DNA from: Dasyornis broadbenti
Lineage: Eukaryota; Chordata; Aves; Passeriformes; Dasyornithidae
Assembly (NCBI GenBank): GCA_013397935.1
Contig: VZRN01004712.1
Span: forward strand, 1-64,000
Direction: 5' to 3'
Length of the DNA stretch: 64,000 bases
Part shown: positions 1-12,325 of the stretch, in pieces
Numbering within the stretch: the stretch's first letter is position 1
How the letters are laid out: each line of letters starts with the position of its first letter
Program-made: the position numbers and the translations under genes
The notes under the pieces: model-generated
What the model saw: the letters and a program-made list of their open reading frames with translations, nothing else
The model's database searches: none
What the model was told of the DNA's origin: nothing

Positions 1-1668
1 TTCCATGCCTTCCGCACCTTCCTGTACATAGTCCAAGTGTGTGCACCCTCCTCCCATACGTGTTCTGTGAGCTGTTCAGTGTCCCTGGCACAAAGAGTCA
101 TTTGGAACAGCTGCTGGTGGTATCTAATGCTCCACAGGGCTATTTTGGAATGTCAGTCAACTCAGTCACTGGACTGTGCAAGGCAGAACAGATAAGGTCT
201 GTCTGAGAACACTCAGCAGGCTCCTAATGTCATCTTCTGTAACATAGAAAAGAAAAAAAATAATGGAATTGTTAAATGTAAGCTGCCTTTGCTTAATAAG
301 GGCGACGGCACAATAAAGATGATGTTTGATCTCGGGTAGGAGCCATGAAAAAGGCAGGATGAAACCAGGATTTTTTGAATTTTTAAAGTATTTCATTTTG
401 GTTTGATTTGGTTTTTACTGTTTTATTTGAAGTTTTATTGCTATGTACACTACTAAGAATTCACATACCTTCCTTACTGGAAAGGACTGTAAGTCTATGC
501 AGTGGGTGTCTGCGGTGTTAAGGGTAGCAAAGCAAGTGCTGGGCAGTATTAGTGGCACAACTGAAGTAAAAGAAAGTCATATCCAAAAGACATAAAGCTC
601 TTAGAACTAAGTAAAGGCTGCATTTTCCTCATGGTTTCAGAAGTGCAAATTCCATGACACTGTCCTTATTGCTCTGTGAAATGGATACTCTCATGGAGAA
701 GAGTTTGGTCTGACTGTCCTCATCAGCTGTTGATTTGTATATTTTTATTTGCAGCATTTTTGTTTTGAGATCCTAAAGGTAAGGCTACTCAACAAGGGCA
801 CCTGTAATGTAATCCACCAGATGCAAGAGGTGACCATTGGAGGTTTTAAACTTTTAAGATTAAGAAGATGTCTGTGGGTAAGGAAGGCATCTATGAGAGT
901 TTGTTTTTTGGTGTGGGGTTTTTCCCCCCAGTTCCAGTGATTTCTGTGGAGATTCTAGAAGGAAATAATGGCTGATCTTTTTTTTTAAGTTGCATACTGT
1001 AAAATTTTAAAGACACATCCTTGGTACACACTTACATGATGGAACACTCAAAGCTGTAGGCAGCTGAAGGACAAGCCTTCTCTGTTTTGTATGCTGTGAA
1101 TACCTTTTTACCCTGTCATGTGTAAAGACAAAAGTCTTGCCTCGATTTATCCTGTGCCATTTTAGACTGGGAAGAAAACAGTGCAAAATACAGACAGGAC
1201 AAGTCACAGGCCTGCCCTTCTCTGGATTTTTCGTGATCATGAGTGGCTGTAGCCAACTGGGTTGGACCTTGTCTCGACTATTTTTGTATATTTTGCTCTT
1301 CAGGAGTAAGTGCTAAGAGCAGTAGTTGTTTTCTCCTGATTTGAGCTGCAATAAGGAGAGCTTTTGCATACACAGGCTGTGCAGGCTTCGTGTTTGGGAA
1401 GTATTTCCAAAACACCTTTGTGGCTGCTCTCTCTTTGGCCCTCTGACACTTGCTGTGTGTTCTCAGTGGACAAAATGTCTGAATATTGCTTAGGCAGGCT
1501 TTATAATGCATGAAGGTGATTCTGGCCTGTATAAATGTCATACCTATATGAGAACATCATAAAATCTACTCCGATTTCTTGGGGTTTTACTATGATTACT
1601 TGTAATATATTCAGAAACCAAGCAAATTTTAGAATTGTTGGTTCTGCAAGCCTGAAAAATATTTTACA

Positions 1669-1713
1669 AGGGTTTAGGAAGAGGGAAAGAGGAGACAAAA
1701 GAGGGAGAGGAGT
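1669..1713. repeat. Purine-rich low-complexity tract
   Basis: This is a G/A-rich low-complexity stretch in the intron with almost no pyrimidines on the plus strand. It is not a clean microsatellite. No function is inferred; it explains why overlapping frames here read as Arg/Lys/Glu-rich. Confidence 0.5.
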
Positions 1714-2559
1714 CTCAATTTCCCATTTATTCTTCTGTAATTTGGGAGAGTAATCATTGGTGTAGGAAGGAAGGAGGCTCACACAATGGCTTAAATTTCA
1801 TAAGCATCATAAAATTCGGGGCACAGAGCAGTGCAGTCTTATTAGCAGAGGAAGTGAGGTCAGTAGACTTCAGTTCCTTAACAAGATGATAGAATTTATG
1901 AAGCATCACAGCAGTAGGATGTGGTTGCCTGCAGTCTATTCATATAACAAGCCCACCGGGGTCCTGTAGTTATCGCCCTTGAATTTGTTTTCCTTCCTTT
2001 ATTTTCTTTTGTCATCCTCCTTTTTCTCTGGCCTAGCTTCCTGCACTGGAGGAATCACTTCATTGTCTTTGATGTCTTGTTGGTGAAATTTTCTTTTGGA
2101 TTTTTTATTGTTTTTATCATTAGCTAGTTTAGCTAGTTCCATTGATGGGTCTCTGATTACAGAGGTGCTCAAAGAGGTGTGCAATGAAATCTAAAAATTA
2201 ATCTTCCAGGAAATCTGGTTCATTCTGAGGCATCCTTTCAAACCAGTTTGAGACAAGTGCCTAAAATGTGCTTGAGCTGAGAGTTCATCTTAAAAGGCAT
2301 CCTGCTTGTTGTAGATCTCAAAAGGTTCTATGAGCTTCTGGTAATAAAAGCATTACCCAGACATTATCAAAAAGTAAGAAAAAACCAGTGTGTTCTTTTA
2401 AATCATCTATCTCTCATTAACACCATGTAGGTGCTAGGTCTATAATGTTCTTTTCCATGGGGAAATAAAATTTTGTGTATCTTTGACCCCCTTCTTTTTG
2501 AGGATTTTAGCACACATTGCTGCACTTCACTAATTTAACTTCCTGTGGTGAGGGAAGTG

Positions 2560-2680
2560 AAGTTTATTATCCCTCTTTTTCTTTTATAGAACAGGAAAGT
2601 GAGGCAGTGAGATTAACTGCTGTGCCCAAGGTGGTGCAGCTCTGGTAGATTCAGAAATAGGAAGTGGATTCCCAGGTGTT
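2560..2680 (-). repeat. MIR-like SINE remnant, reverse orientation
   Basis: The order of short blocks matches the reverse complement of an ancient MIR-type SINE: a TTTATTATCCC block, then a degraded copy of the 'cagatgaggaaactgaggca' segment, then GAGATTAA, TGCCCAAGGT and a GGATTCCCAGGT end. The match is from memory and many positions are diverged. MIR copies in birds are old and few, which fits the heavy decay. A RepeatMasker run would settle it. Confidence 0.45.
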
Positions 2681-3810
2681 GATCTTCACCTATAAGTCAG
2701 TCCTAAGTCCCTGCTTCTGATCTGACTTGTTCTGTCATACAGGATGTTTTTAAATTTTTTTTTTCCTAATTAGGAAAGCTGTGCTTTATAGCTTGGAAGC
2801 ACAGCATCCAGATGGGAATAGTATGTGTCAGTACAGCATATTTAATTATTTATAACTGCTTTCTTTGTTGGATGGTTTGATTGTTATTTATTTTATTTTT
2901 CTACCTGAAGGTTTGATCACTTAAACAGCCTGGAATCAAACATTTGGCAGTGTTTACAAATTACGAAAGTGGTTTCTGATTAAAGTGTTCTGTGGGAAAA
3001 TTAAAGTTGCAGATCAGTATGTAAGCCAATGGCACTCTTTTGAATTTCAGCAGGAGAGAGCTGCTTTGTGGCATGTGCTCTGTATTCATACCCATGCTGG
3101 CACAAGATGCAGGCAGTGCCTCGCACTTTTTCCCTGTAGTCTTCTCAGGGCTATTGACAGGGGGAAAACTTGGTCCTCTCAGTCAAGTGAGATGCAGGTC
3201 TGCAAGGCACCCATTAGACAGTACACAACAAAAATACCACTCCCAGCTGGAGCTGAAGAAAGTGACAGAATCATACAGACATCTAAAGCTTATCTATTTT
3301 GTGGATATATAATGATCAAATCTGATAATCATTGGAACATCAGTTAAATCAGCAAAGCTCCTAGATGAAATATTTTGCATGAAGTCAGATGTCATTTCAC
3401 TGTGAGATCATTAAGAGGTGCAAGAATTAATCTATTTAAGAATATTGCTGCATTAAAAACAACCCCCAAACAAAAAAACCCCTTCTGGTTCTGTGTGTAC
3501 TGGTCTGCAGGCTAGTGTTGATTCACAGATATCAGAGGTCTTATGTTCTTGGCCTCCACTCTTAATTTTCCAGTGTAAAACTTTAAAGCATAAGATGCTT
3601 TCCTGGCATTACCGTCTTTATGAATTGAAAATCTGTGTGGTCCATAATCCAAATACATAAAATGGTCACCAGTGTATCCTGCAAACCTCCTAATGAAGTT
3701 TTGAACTGGATGATTGCTTACAGAACACTAACCTTCACTTATTGGTTTTATCTTTTTAGATATTTCCTGATGCAGTTTTCAAAAGCTCTAATGATTGAGT
3801 AGCCATTAGC

Positions 3811-3826
3811 AAAAAAAAAAAAAAAN

Positions 3827-3862
<36 letters not shown>
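3811..3862. repeat. Poly-A tract of about 52 nt with one N
   Basis: This is an almost pure run of A with a single ambiguous base at 3826. The length is probably unreliable because of homopolymer error. It could be the tail of an old retroposed sequence or a simple mononucleotide expansion. The short word CATTAG occurs shortly before and shortly after the run, but that is too little to claim a target-site duplication. Confidence 0.8.
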
Positions 3863-3865
<3 letters not shown>

Positions 3866-6800
3866 ATAAACATTAGTGAAAAAATAAAGGCAGGAATTTA
3901 CACAACTTTTACACAGCTTTTTGTCACAATCACATAAATAATATTATTTTGTGACTACAATGTTTAGCCAACTTCGCATTTGCTTCAGTTGCCTGTTCAA
4001 AGGTGAGGATTGCTGAAATGCCATCAAAGTTCCATAAGTTATAAAGAAGTAAATGTGTCTACAGCTGGTAGAGAAGCTGTTGCAGCCATATCTGCACAAA
4101 GAAAAGGTTCTGTATGAGAAGAACAGTGGTTGAACCACAGGAGATGATGGCCATAGGAGTTGCTATACGCTATAGAAGGCTGGAGGGCCTCTGTAGAGCT
4201 GGTTTTTCCAGGCAGTCTTCAGACAAACATGAGTCCAAAACTGGCCTTGTTTTTGAAGACTGTGGGAGAGAGGGGAGGAAAGGAGTAGTGTTGTGGTCAT
4301 GTGATGCTGGACCTGGCTCTGCCTCAAGGATGGAGGTGAAAGAATAGTTTGCCCCATGCTCCCTGGCACTTGGATGGAAAATCAAAGGGAACCATATTCA
4401 TTTCAGCTTCATTGAAAACACACAGTAGAAAAAACATTCATAGTTGGCAAATGGAAAAGTTTTAAATTGATGATGGAAGAAACATTCATTTCCAAGCTTC
4501 TGAGCGAGCTATTAAAATCAACAGAGTAAAGACAAAATCCCTGGCACTGAAAATGAAAGGAACAGTCTTTGTATCTACTTAGTTAAAACTTGGCAAAACA
4601 AATCTCAATTGGTGGTTTCAGATTTCCGTGTGCACTAACTGTGCCAACTTTTGTTCTCAGGGTTGCCATGACAGAAGGTTCGTCCCACTTGATCAGTGCT
4701 TTTTCCACTAACTTTTTAAATTAGAAGTTAATTTAAGCAAAAAGCTAGATCTTGTATTGGCACTTACACGTATTTCTTTGTTTTGTACTGTTGAATGGTC
4801 CAGACTTTTCATTAAAATACACTATTTTGAAGTAAGCTCATCTCCATTTAATTGGCATTGGAGTTAGTGTAGTAAATATAGTAATGATGTTTGCCCAGTA
4901 TTGGCGCAGTATTTTCACCTATGCTTGTCTGTGGGCTTCTGCAAGAGGATAAGAAATTCAATAATTTCAAAAGCAAGGAAATTTGTGAACAGCAAATTCT
5001 CTCCTCTTGCCCGAACATCACCATCTATGGCTACACATTAGCAATCAATTTCACATTATGATGAGTAATTTCATTATCATAAAAATTTTCTTCATTCTCT
5101 ACAGTTAAAAGGTAGCTTTTGCATTATTTTATGAAAAGGTGAAATATAACAGCACAAAGTTTTAAAAGAAAATTGTAGTTGTTGCTTGGAAACTTCACAC
5201 AACCTAGATACATCATTGCCAGTATGTTTTTATAGGATGAATAAAATATGCCTATTAGGATACATTCTCTTATGAATTTTCTGTATTTTTAGAGCAAATT
5301 GGAGAATTCTTCAATAATTCTTTAAAAGATGCCATTAATAGCAGGTGTATTTAATATTTATAACAGCCTTAATGCATTGGTAATGTTTTGTAGTATCATT
5401 TAGATTTGGTATAGCTAACATGCAGCTGACTAGACATAAAGCCTTATTTAAAATATTTCATTATTCTGAATATTAAAATTAGGGCAATGTTGCCTAAGGA
5501 AGGTGAAGACTAACTTCCTGTTAGTGTTTTTGGAGAATCACTGATTAGCAACCAAATTCAGCTTTTCTTCCATTATCGGCCTGGAAAAACAAGTATTTTC
5601 ATTGATAAGGGTAATAAGATGTTAGTTACTGCAGGAAAAGGGCAGTTTGGATTGTTTGGATTGAAAATGTGTACATAAATAGTGAATGCTTTTTGAGTAC
5701 TTTTTTTGCCAATTGCAAATTCATCCTTACGATCCTTTGGATTTTGTTTTCCTTCTGTAACTGGGAACTCCTGCTCCATGTAAATAAATATATTATTTAA
5801 GTGAAAGTTATTTTATTAATTTCTGTGTGTTCCTCTCTAACTAAAAATAGTTAACCATGAAGAAGCAACTCAAGAGCCAAAGGAAGATCTATATAGAGTT
5901 TGTTTAAAGGCCTGCTATTAACTGCTACTTTTCAGTGTACAAAAATGTACTAATTACCAAACAGCATAGAATTTCCTATGTGCTTTTGGAAGCCCTGAAG
6001 TGAACAGTGCATTGCCTGGGCAGTGCAATGCAGCTGCTTTTCTGGACACCCCAGTCCTTCTCTTCAGCTGTGCATGGAGCTCATCCTAACACAGAAGTGT
6101 GACGGACTTCACAGCCTGTGAATGAGGATGAGGATTGACTATAAAATCTTCTCCCTAAATCTCCCACCCAAATTCTTCAGTGATGAGCAGTTTATCTCTG
6201 TGAATAACCAGGTGGTTTATTTCAACAGTGAGCAAGAAATCGGGTAGATGGGAGCACATGAGCACCCAACGAGCAGCTAATTCACTGTTGCTGCACAAAG
6301 GTGTCAGACGCCAAGCACAGCCAAACTAGGATTAGCATCTGAAGCAGCAACATGTTTGGCTGATGAGCTATAGAGACAGGAAAGAAATCTGATATTCAAC
6401 CACCCTCATTTTACTGCAAATTAAAACCGAGCAGTTAGTCCCTCCGTGGCAAATACCAACTGCATGGTCTAGAACCATCGCTTCGCTACTGTTTAACTTT
6501 GTTTTGAATGTCTCTGCAAGTAAAATAAACTAGAAAAATAGATATATAGGCAGATCACCTCAAACTGACCTGTAGCCAGCTTCAATATTACAAAAAGAAA
6601 ACAGCTACAGATATTCTGGTATGTTTTGAAATGCACATAATTAAATGCAGTGTTCTTAAGTATGCACGGCATATAACAAAAATCATGGAATATTCTTAAA
6701 GACAGCAAAATAGAGCTACTGTAAGTCAACAGCAGGCAAACATCATGTACCTTGCTAGTGGTACATACATTCAGGAATGGCTTGTGGTATGACAGATTAC

Positions 6801-9800
6801 TAAACCAAAGTTCACCTCTCAGCTCTTCTACTATTTCTAGTGTGGAGGGAGTTGTATGATCTAGAGAAACACTCATCCCTCATCTAAAGGAAGAGCACCT
6901 CACGCTTCTGCTCACATAGCGATGTTACAGCACCTAGCACAGTGCCTCCTCACCAATCTGTGCTTGAGATTGTTTCTGGACCACAGCTATTAAAGCAATT
7001 CCTCATGTGACTCAGACAAAGTTTTTTAGCACATTTTTATTCTTCTGTGACTGACGAAGAATACCACATTCAACATGCTACTGCATTTGTGTCCCAGCTG
7101 GTGAGGAATGGCGTTCTGTCCCTACAAAGGGACTGGGAGCCTTGCAGCCACATTTTTTGTTTTGCTCTGTGTTCTTCCCCACCTTTTTCACCCTGTTACT
7201 ACCATTTTTAATTTTTCATGTCTTGGTAAAAGCAGAGTTCAAGGCTATATTGAGAAAAACAGGGCCTGTTAACAAGGTTGAAGCTCAAGTAACTGCTGCA
7301 GCAGAGAATTTGTGTGTAGCAAGGTAGAACTGCCATTTTTGCACCGGGTTCTTGTACTTGCTGTTGTAGTTTTATTGATTGTAAAAAGAAGAAGTGGGCT
7401 GAGCTGCACTTTTCCCCCTTTCTCCTTATAGTGGATACATTGCTGTTTTCTGAATCATTCCATGGCCTCTTCTCACTGCTGTTCAGCTAACTTCTCTGGC
7501 TGGAATTCACACACAGGGAACAGAATTTACAGCTGCTTGACTCTTGGAGTTCTCAATAGAAAACCATTTTAAGTCTACCGGCCTTCAGAAAAGACTGGAA
7601 GTGAAAATTGATAGAAATACGGTTATAATGAGAGTCTGAGACATGAAAGCAACCACTCATACCAAGTCACCTGCTGGACACCCTAGCCTGTGTTATTTCC
7701 CTTGGTTGAGGCTGGGGGAGTGTGACATTATCCTTTGCCATTCTCAGGACACTTTCACAAACTCAGCATACAGACCAACCTTTTAAACCACAAACACTTT
7801 GATCCACTATTCAATTGCATTGTTAAAGAAAACCCACCAAAACACATGCATGCACAAAACACCCAGTACATTTCACTTACAGTAACTTCACTTTTAGCCA
7901 AGGAAACATCATTCACTTCAAAGACTCTTTGAAGAGACTTCCTGTAATTCCCAATCTTCAAAGAACCATTGCTGAAGCTATACCTAGATAAATCTTTCTT
8001 TGTCAGAAGAACCATTTGCCATAAACAATTATAGGAGATGCAACTGCCGATTTATTACCTGAAAGAATGCAAAATCGCTCTTTGAAGCCACGAGGCAGTT
8101 CAACAAGCTCCTCTTGACGAGACTTTGCCCCAAAGCCTCACATAGCCACACTGGAGAAATGGCAGGATACCTGGTGGACTGGAGACCTGCGACCCTCTGA
8201 ACTGCAGGACAGGATTCTGCACAACCTCTCCCAAGGCTGTGGCATCTGGGGCTGTATGTTATTTCACTGCTTTTTCAACTGGTGTTGCTACTTTCAGCAT
8301 GTCAAACACTTATTCTGCATGTGACATTGAAATTATGGTTCCCATCAATGTTAGAGCATGTGAAAGAGTCAAAGATGCAGTTCCTATCATTAAATGTTGT
8401 ATATTCAGAGAATGCTCAGATTTTGTCTTATGTCCATTATAAATCAGGGTCATTGTTCTCTGAATCAGCAGACTGTTGTTTCAAACTTAATTTCTTTGTG
8501 TCATCCATTTGTTCCCTGACATATTCCTTCAGCTGTGAAATCTTACAGTGGGTTCTGTTGGTCTTTAGATGAAAGGTTTTACTAAACTAATTTCAATTTT
8601 TAGTCAATTAGTTTCTTTCTAAAAAGTCCTGAAGAATTTTTCCCATAAATTTGGGGGTTAGCTTAAATTCTGGTCCAAAGGAACATCCTTGTGGGTTCAA
8701 TATGGTCTGGAAATCCACTCTGTAGGAATACCGCGCCACTCAAATTGATTTGCTGTTCTGTTCTTAGGCAATCTGGAACTGTTTCTGCACTCTGTAATTA
8801 GAAAACTGCTTTTATCTGGCCTAACGACTTAATGGTAAGATCCTACCCCTGAACTGGGAGAGAGTCATGTTTTCACCAAAAAAAAAAATTAAAAATTTGG
8901 CTGGCAAAATTTAAGAGTTTATAAGATCTAGATATTGCTCTCGTGACACACAGTCTTTGGCATTCAAACACTTACATTGTTGTCATACTCGGTTTAATTG
9001 CCTGTCTTTGCCTGAGAGTCCCAAGATAAGCCCTGATTGATCCCCTGTGTCTTGATGATACCCTGACTCCAGTTAATGTTTCAGCCATTTGTACAAATGA
9101 GACCTAAGGTCCCATTTGAACTGAGAAAGCAAATGGCTTATTAAAGTCTAATTTCTCCAGCTTGTTCTTGCCTTTGGGCATTTTAAATAGGTTAATGCAA
9201 TTTTTACAATACACTCAGGGAACTTTATTCACAGAGTGTTGTCATAAACTAGAGGAAAATAGCCCCTAGATTATCTTAAAATGGGAATTATTCCAAATAT
9301 TCTTGTCCTGATACTTAGTCAGGCTCTCTACCTTAGAACAACTTTTTCTTCTTTTTTTTTTTTTTTTTTTCCCCCCTTAAGATTTTAATGGATTACTGTA
9401 CATTTTAAGGTTTGGTAAGGAAAAATATGTCAGATTTATTTAATACAGTGGATCATTTTTCAGGGAAAGTCCAGTATTCATCAAAACGTAGAGACACCAC
9501 AGGCACCATATAAATTATGATAGTTTTCTTCTTGATACTTCCTTTTTATTGCCTACATCCTTTAAAGTGAATTTAGTGCTCATGAAAGATGCTGGATATG
9601 ACTTCACTAGAAAGTGAAGTCCTCTGTTTAACCTGCAGGATTGCTACAGAGGACTATTGGCAATGCAAGTTTCTCTCCATAACCCCATCTGTGTTCTGCA
9701 GCTGTAACCTTGGGGGATCACCTTTAGGGAGAAGATGACTTGATCCCCGTACTCGTTCCATCCTTAGCCTCTCTGCTGAAAGTGCAAACAAAGATGTCAT

Positions 9801-12187
9801 TTGGTGCCATTCAAGGCCATAGTCTTTTTGTTCTTTTTCATTAGATGTTGGGAGACCATCAATTTATTACCTTGACCGTGTGGCAAACTTCTTCTAATGC
9901 AGGCAGGCTCTCTGTGGATATCTCTGTGCAGATACAACTTCTATACATTTAATACATCTTCTGTAAGGTAGAAAACATGCAAAAGCACCATTAAAGTGCA
10001 ATGACTTTTGTTCCCTATATTGACCTAGGCTGAATTTGAACCACTGATTTAGAAATAATATGCTCTGTATCCCATTACTAATCTCTTCAGCCACAAGTCC
10101 AACCCTACAGGGATTTTTTTTTTTTTTTTTCACAAAGAGGATGCTAACGTATTTAAAAGAACTCCCATTTTACTCTCAAAAAGAAAATTTGAGCATATGG
10201 CAAAACATGGATATTTGGCTAACCTAGCCCTCATTACCCAGGAGGGAGAGAATGTAAACGCGGGCTTGCATTAGATTGTTCACTGTGTGTATTCAATCTT
10301 TAGAAATCTGCTTCAAAGAAAAGAAAGGCATAAACCTCATTAGAAGAGAAACAACAGGGTGGAAAAAAAAGCGGGCCATGTCAGTTCAAACGCAAGCCCA
10401 GATGCTTAAGTTAGTTACACTTTTCAGTTTAAGGCAATGCAAATCCATTCTCCATTACTGGGGAAGTGGAAAAAGGCATTAAGCCCTTGAAATGGCAGGA
10501 GTCAAGTTCTGTGCTCAGTCAAATAGGAAAAGGTTTAATGTATGATGTTCTTCTTTTTAGTCCATTGTACATTGTATCAAGGCACTGAAGAACAACTATG
10601 CAATTATGTAAATAGGAGGATAGAAGCTAGAGTAGCACAATTGTTTGTAAGCTAAAATTGTTTCTTATTCCTCCTACCCCTCCTTCCTCTTTACACAGAA
10701 ACAAACATGCACAAAACATTAATAAAATAAATCAGACATTATGTGAAGCTTATCCACAAGAGCAGATTCTAGATACAATTTGAATCCCTGAATATTAATT
10801 TGATTTTCTGCCAAGCACTGTAGAGGTCTTAAGAATCTGAGTTTATATTGTGAAGGAGAGGTGAAAAAGGAGTTCTAATTTTAAATTGTTTTCATTATAT
10901 AAACATTTGTGGCCCTATTTATGTTCCTTGCATTTTGGAGAATCATGATTAACTTTAAAATGTATGTTTTAACTTAAAATATAACCAGGGATATTCCCAT
11001 ACTTATATCACAATATGTTAGCCAGAGGCACCAGACAATTGCTACTATTTTCAGTGAATATAATCAGGACTGAGAAATCAAGATAGAGCCTTTTCAGTTT
11101 GCCCACTAAGACAAAGCTTCAGTCATCCCCCTGTCATGGATCAGACTGCTTCTTTCAGCATGGTTGCATCAGTGGTGAATTTTCCCCATTGTAATACTCT
11201 ACTTGACAGAAGGGCATTTTCATTTCATTTCAGTTTCCTGTACAGGTAACCAGCAGAGAATAGATTATGAAATGACACATTTTGTGTAAATGCATGGCAA
11301 CACTATGCCTAAGGTATCCCTTAAAGAAAATCAGGGAGGAGTGTGTACCTTAGGTCATAACATTGTCTAATTCACAAGTCAGCCTGAAGTCTGTGACAAG
11401 TATTGCAGTAGATGACCTAGGAGTTCAGGAAGTTTGCCTTCACTGCCTCTTGACCATCGATTTGCACTACTTAACTCCATGCCTCTTATTCTAATGTAAA
11501 TGCTTTGATATTATGACTAAGTATAATCTGCTTAAAGTAGGATCATAAACGATGGGTGGATCTCATGGAAAGTCTGCCACAGCACTGCAGCAACCAAGAA
11601 GTTTGTTGAACCATAGGTTTTAAAACCCCTCATGCCATTGTTTCTTCATAGATTCTAGTTATATTTATTGTCTTCTTGGATACCTGGTATATATTCAACA
11701 TATATATTTTTAGGGAAAGTTGAAATGTCACACCGCTCGTGTGGATTTCCTCACAGTTTTTCACAGCTTGCATGCATTTTTAGTTGTGCGTCTCTTTAAA
11801 GTGATGTACTTTATGTTGATTTTTTAAACCATAGAAAGAACTTTCTGCAATTCTTTGCAAGCCTTTTTAATTCTTGAATGCAATTGTGAAAGTAGCACTT
11901 TTCACTAAAATATGTCAAAGTTTTACCCAGCTATTAGCCAGTAAGTCACAAAAAAGATTCCTGTGAGGTAGGCAGTGCATGTTATCTTTTATACATGCAG
12001 ACATAGCACTGTTGTACCACCTGAAATTCCATCAGGCTCCAAGCTCTGCAGAAAGTGACAAATGCTAGACAGGTATACGATTTATAATGGATGAGCTATG
12101 CAAGCAAGCTCTGGGAGTTGGATTGGATTTGATTGCAAACAATAATATGACACAACCCCTGCTGTGGATAGTACACACATTGTGAGA

Positions 12188-12325
12188 GGCAGCGCAATCT
12201 GGCAGTGTGAACACTGGACTGCAGGTGTGATCCAGAGCCCTGAATCCACCTTCACAGTACACCTACTGTGTGGCTTTGAAAACACCTTTTCTGATCTAAC
12301 AGTCCTTCTTCCAATTCCTTATCTG
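12188..12325 (+). repeat. MIR-like SINE remnant, forward orientation
   Basis: The sequence follows the 5' to 3' order of a MIR element. It has GGCAGCG, then a CACTGGACTG block with a following TGATCCAGAGCCCTGAATCC, then CTGTGTGGCTTTG (the 'ctgtgtgaccttg' position of MIR), and a pyrimidine-rich CTTCTTCC...CTTATCTG end. MIR is a tRNA-derived SINE, so the left part descends from an RNA polymerase III promoter region. I see no intact box A and B pair. Identification is by memory of the family. Confidence 0.5.

Noticed and set aside
5995..6050. A short inverted repeat (GCATTGC ... GCAATGC) considered as a small hairpin RNA.
   Set aside because: The stem is only seven bases with a nine-base loop, far too small for a microRNA precursor.
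6493..6876. A 127-codon minus-strand frame.
   Set aside because: It has no recognisable domain and a composition typical of AT-rich intron (Phe, Leu, Ile, Tyr, Cys). No splice or promoter context supports it.
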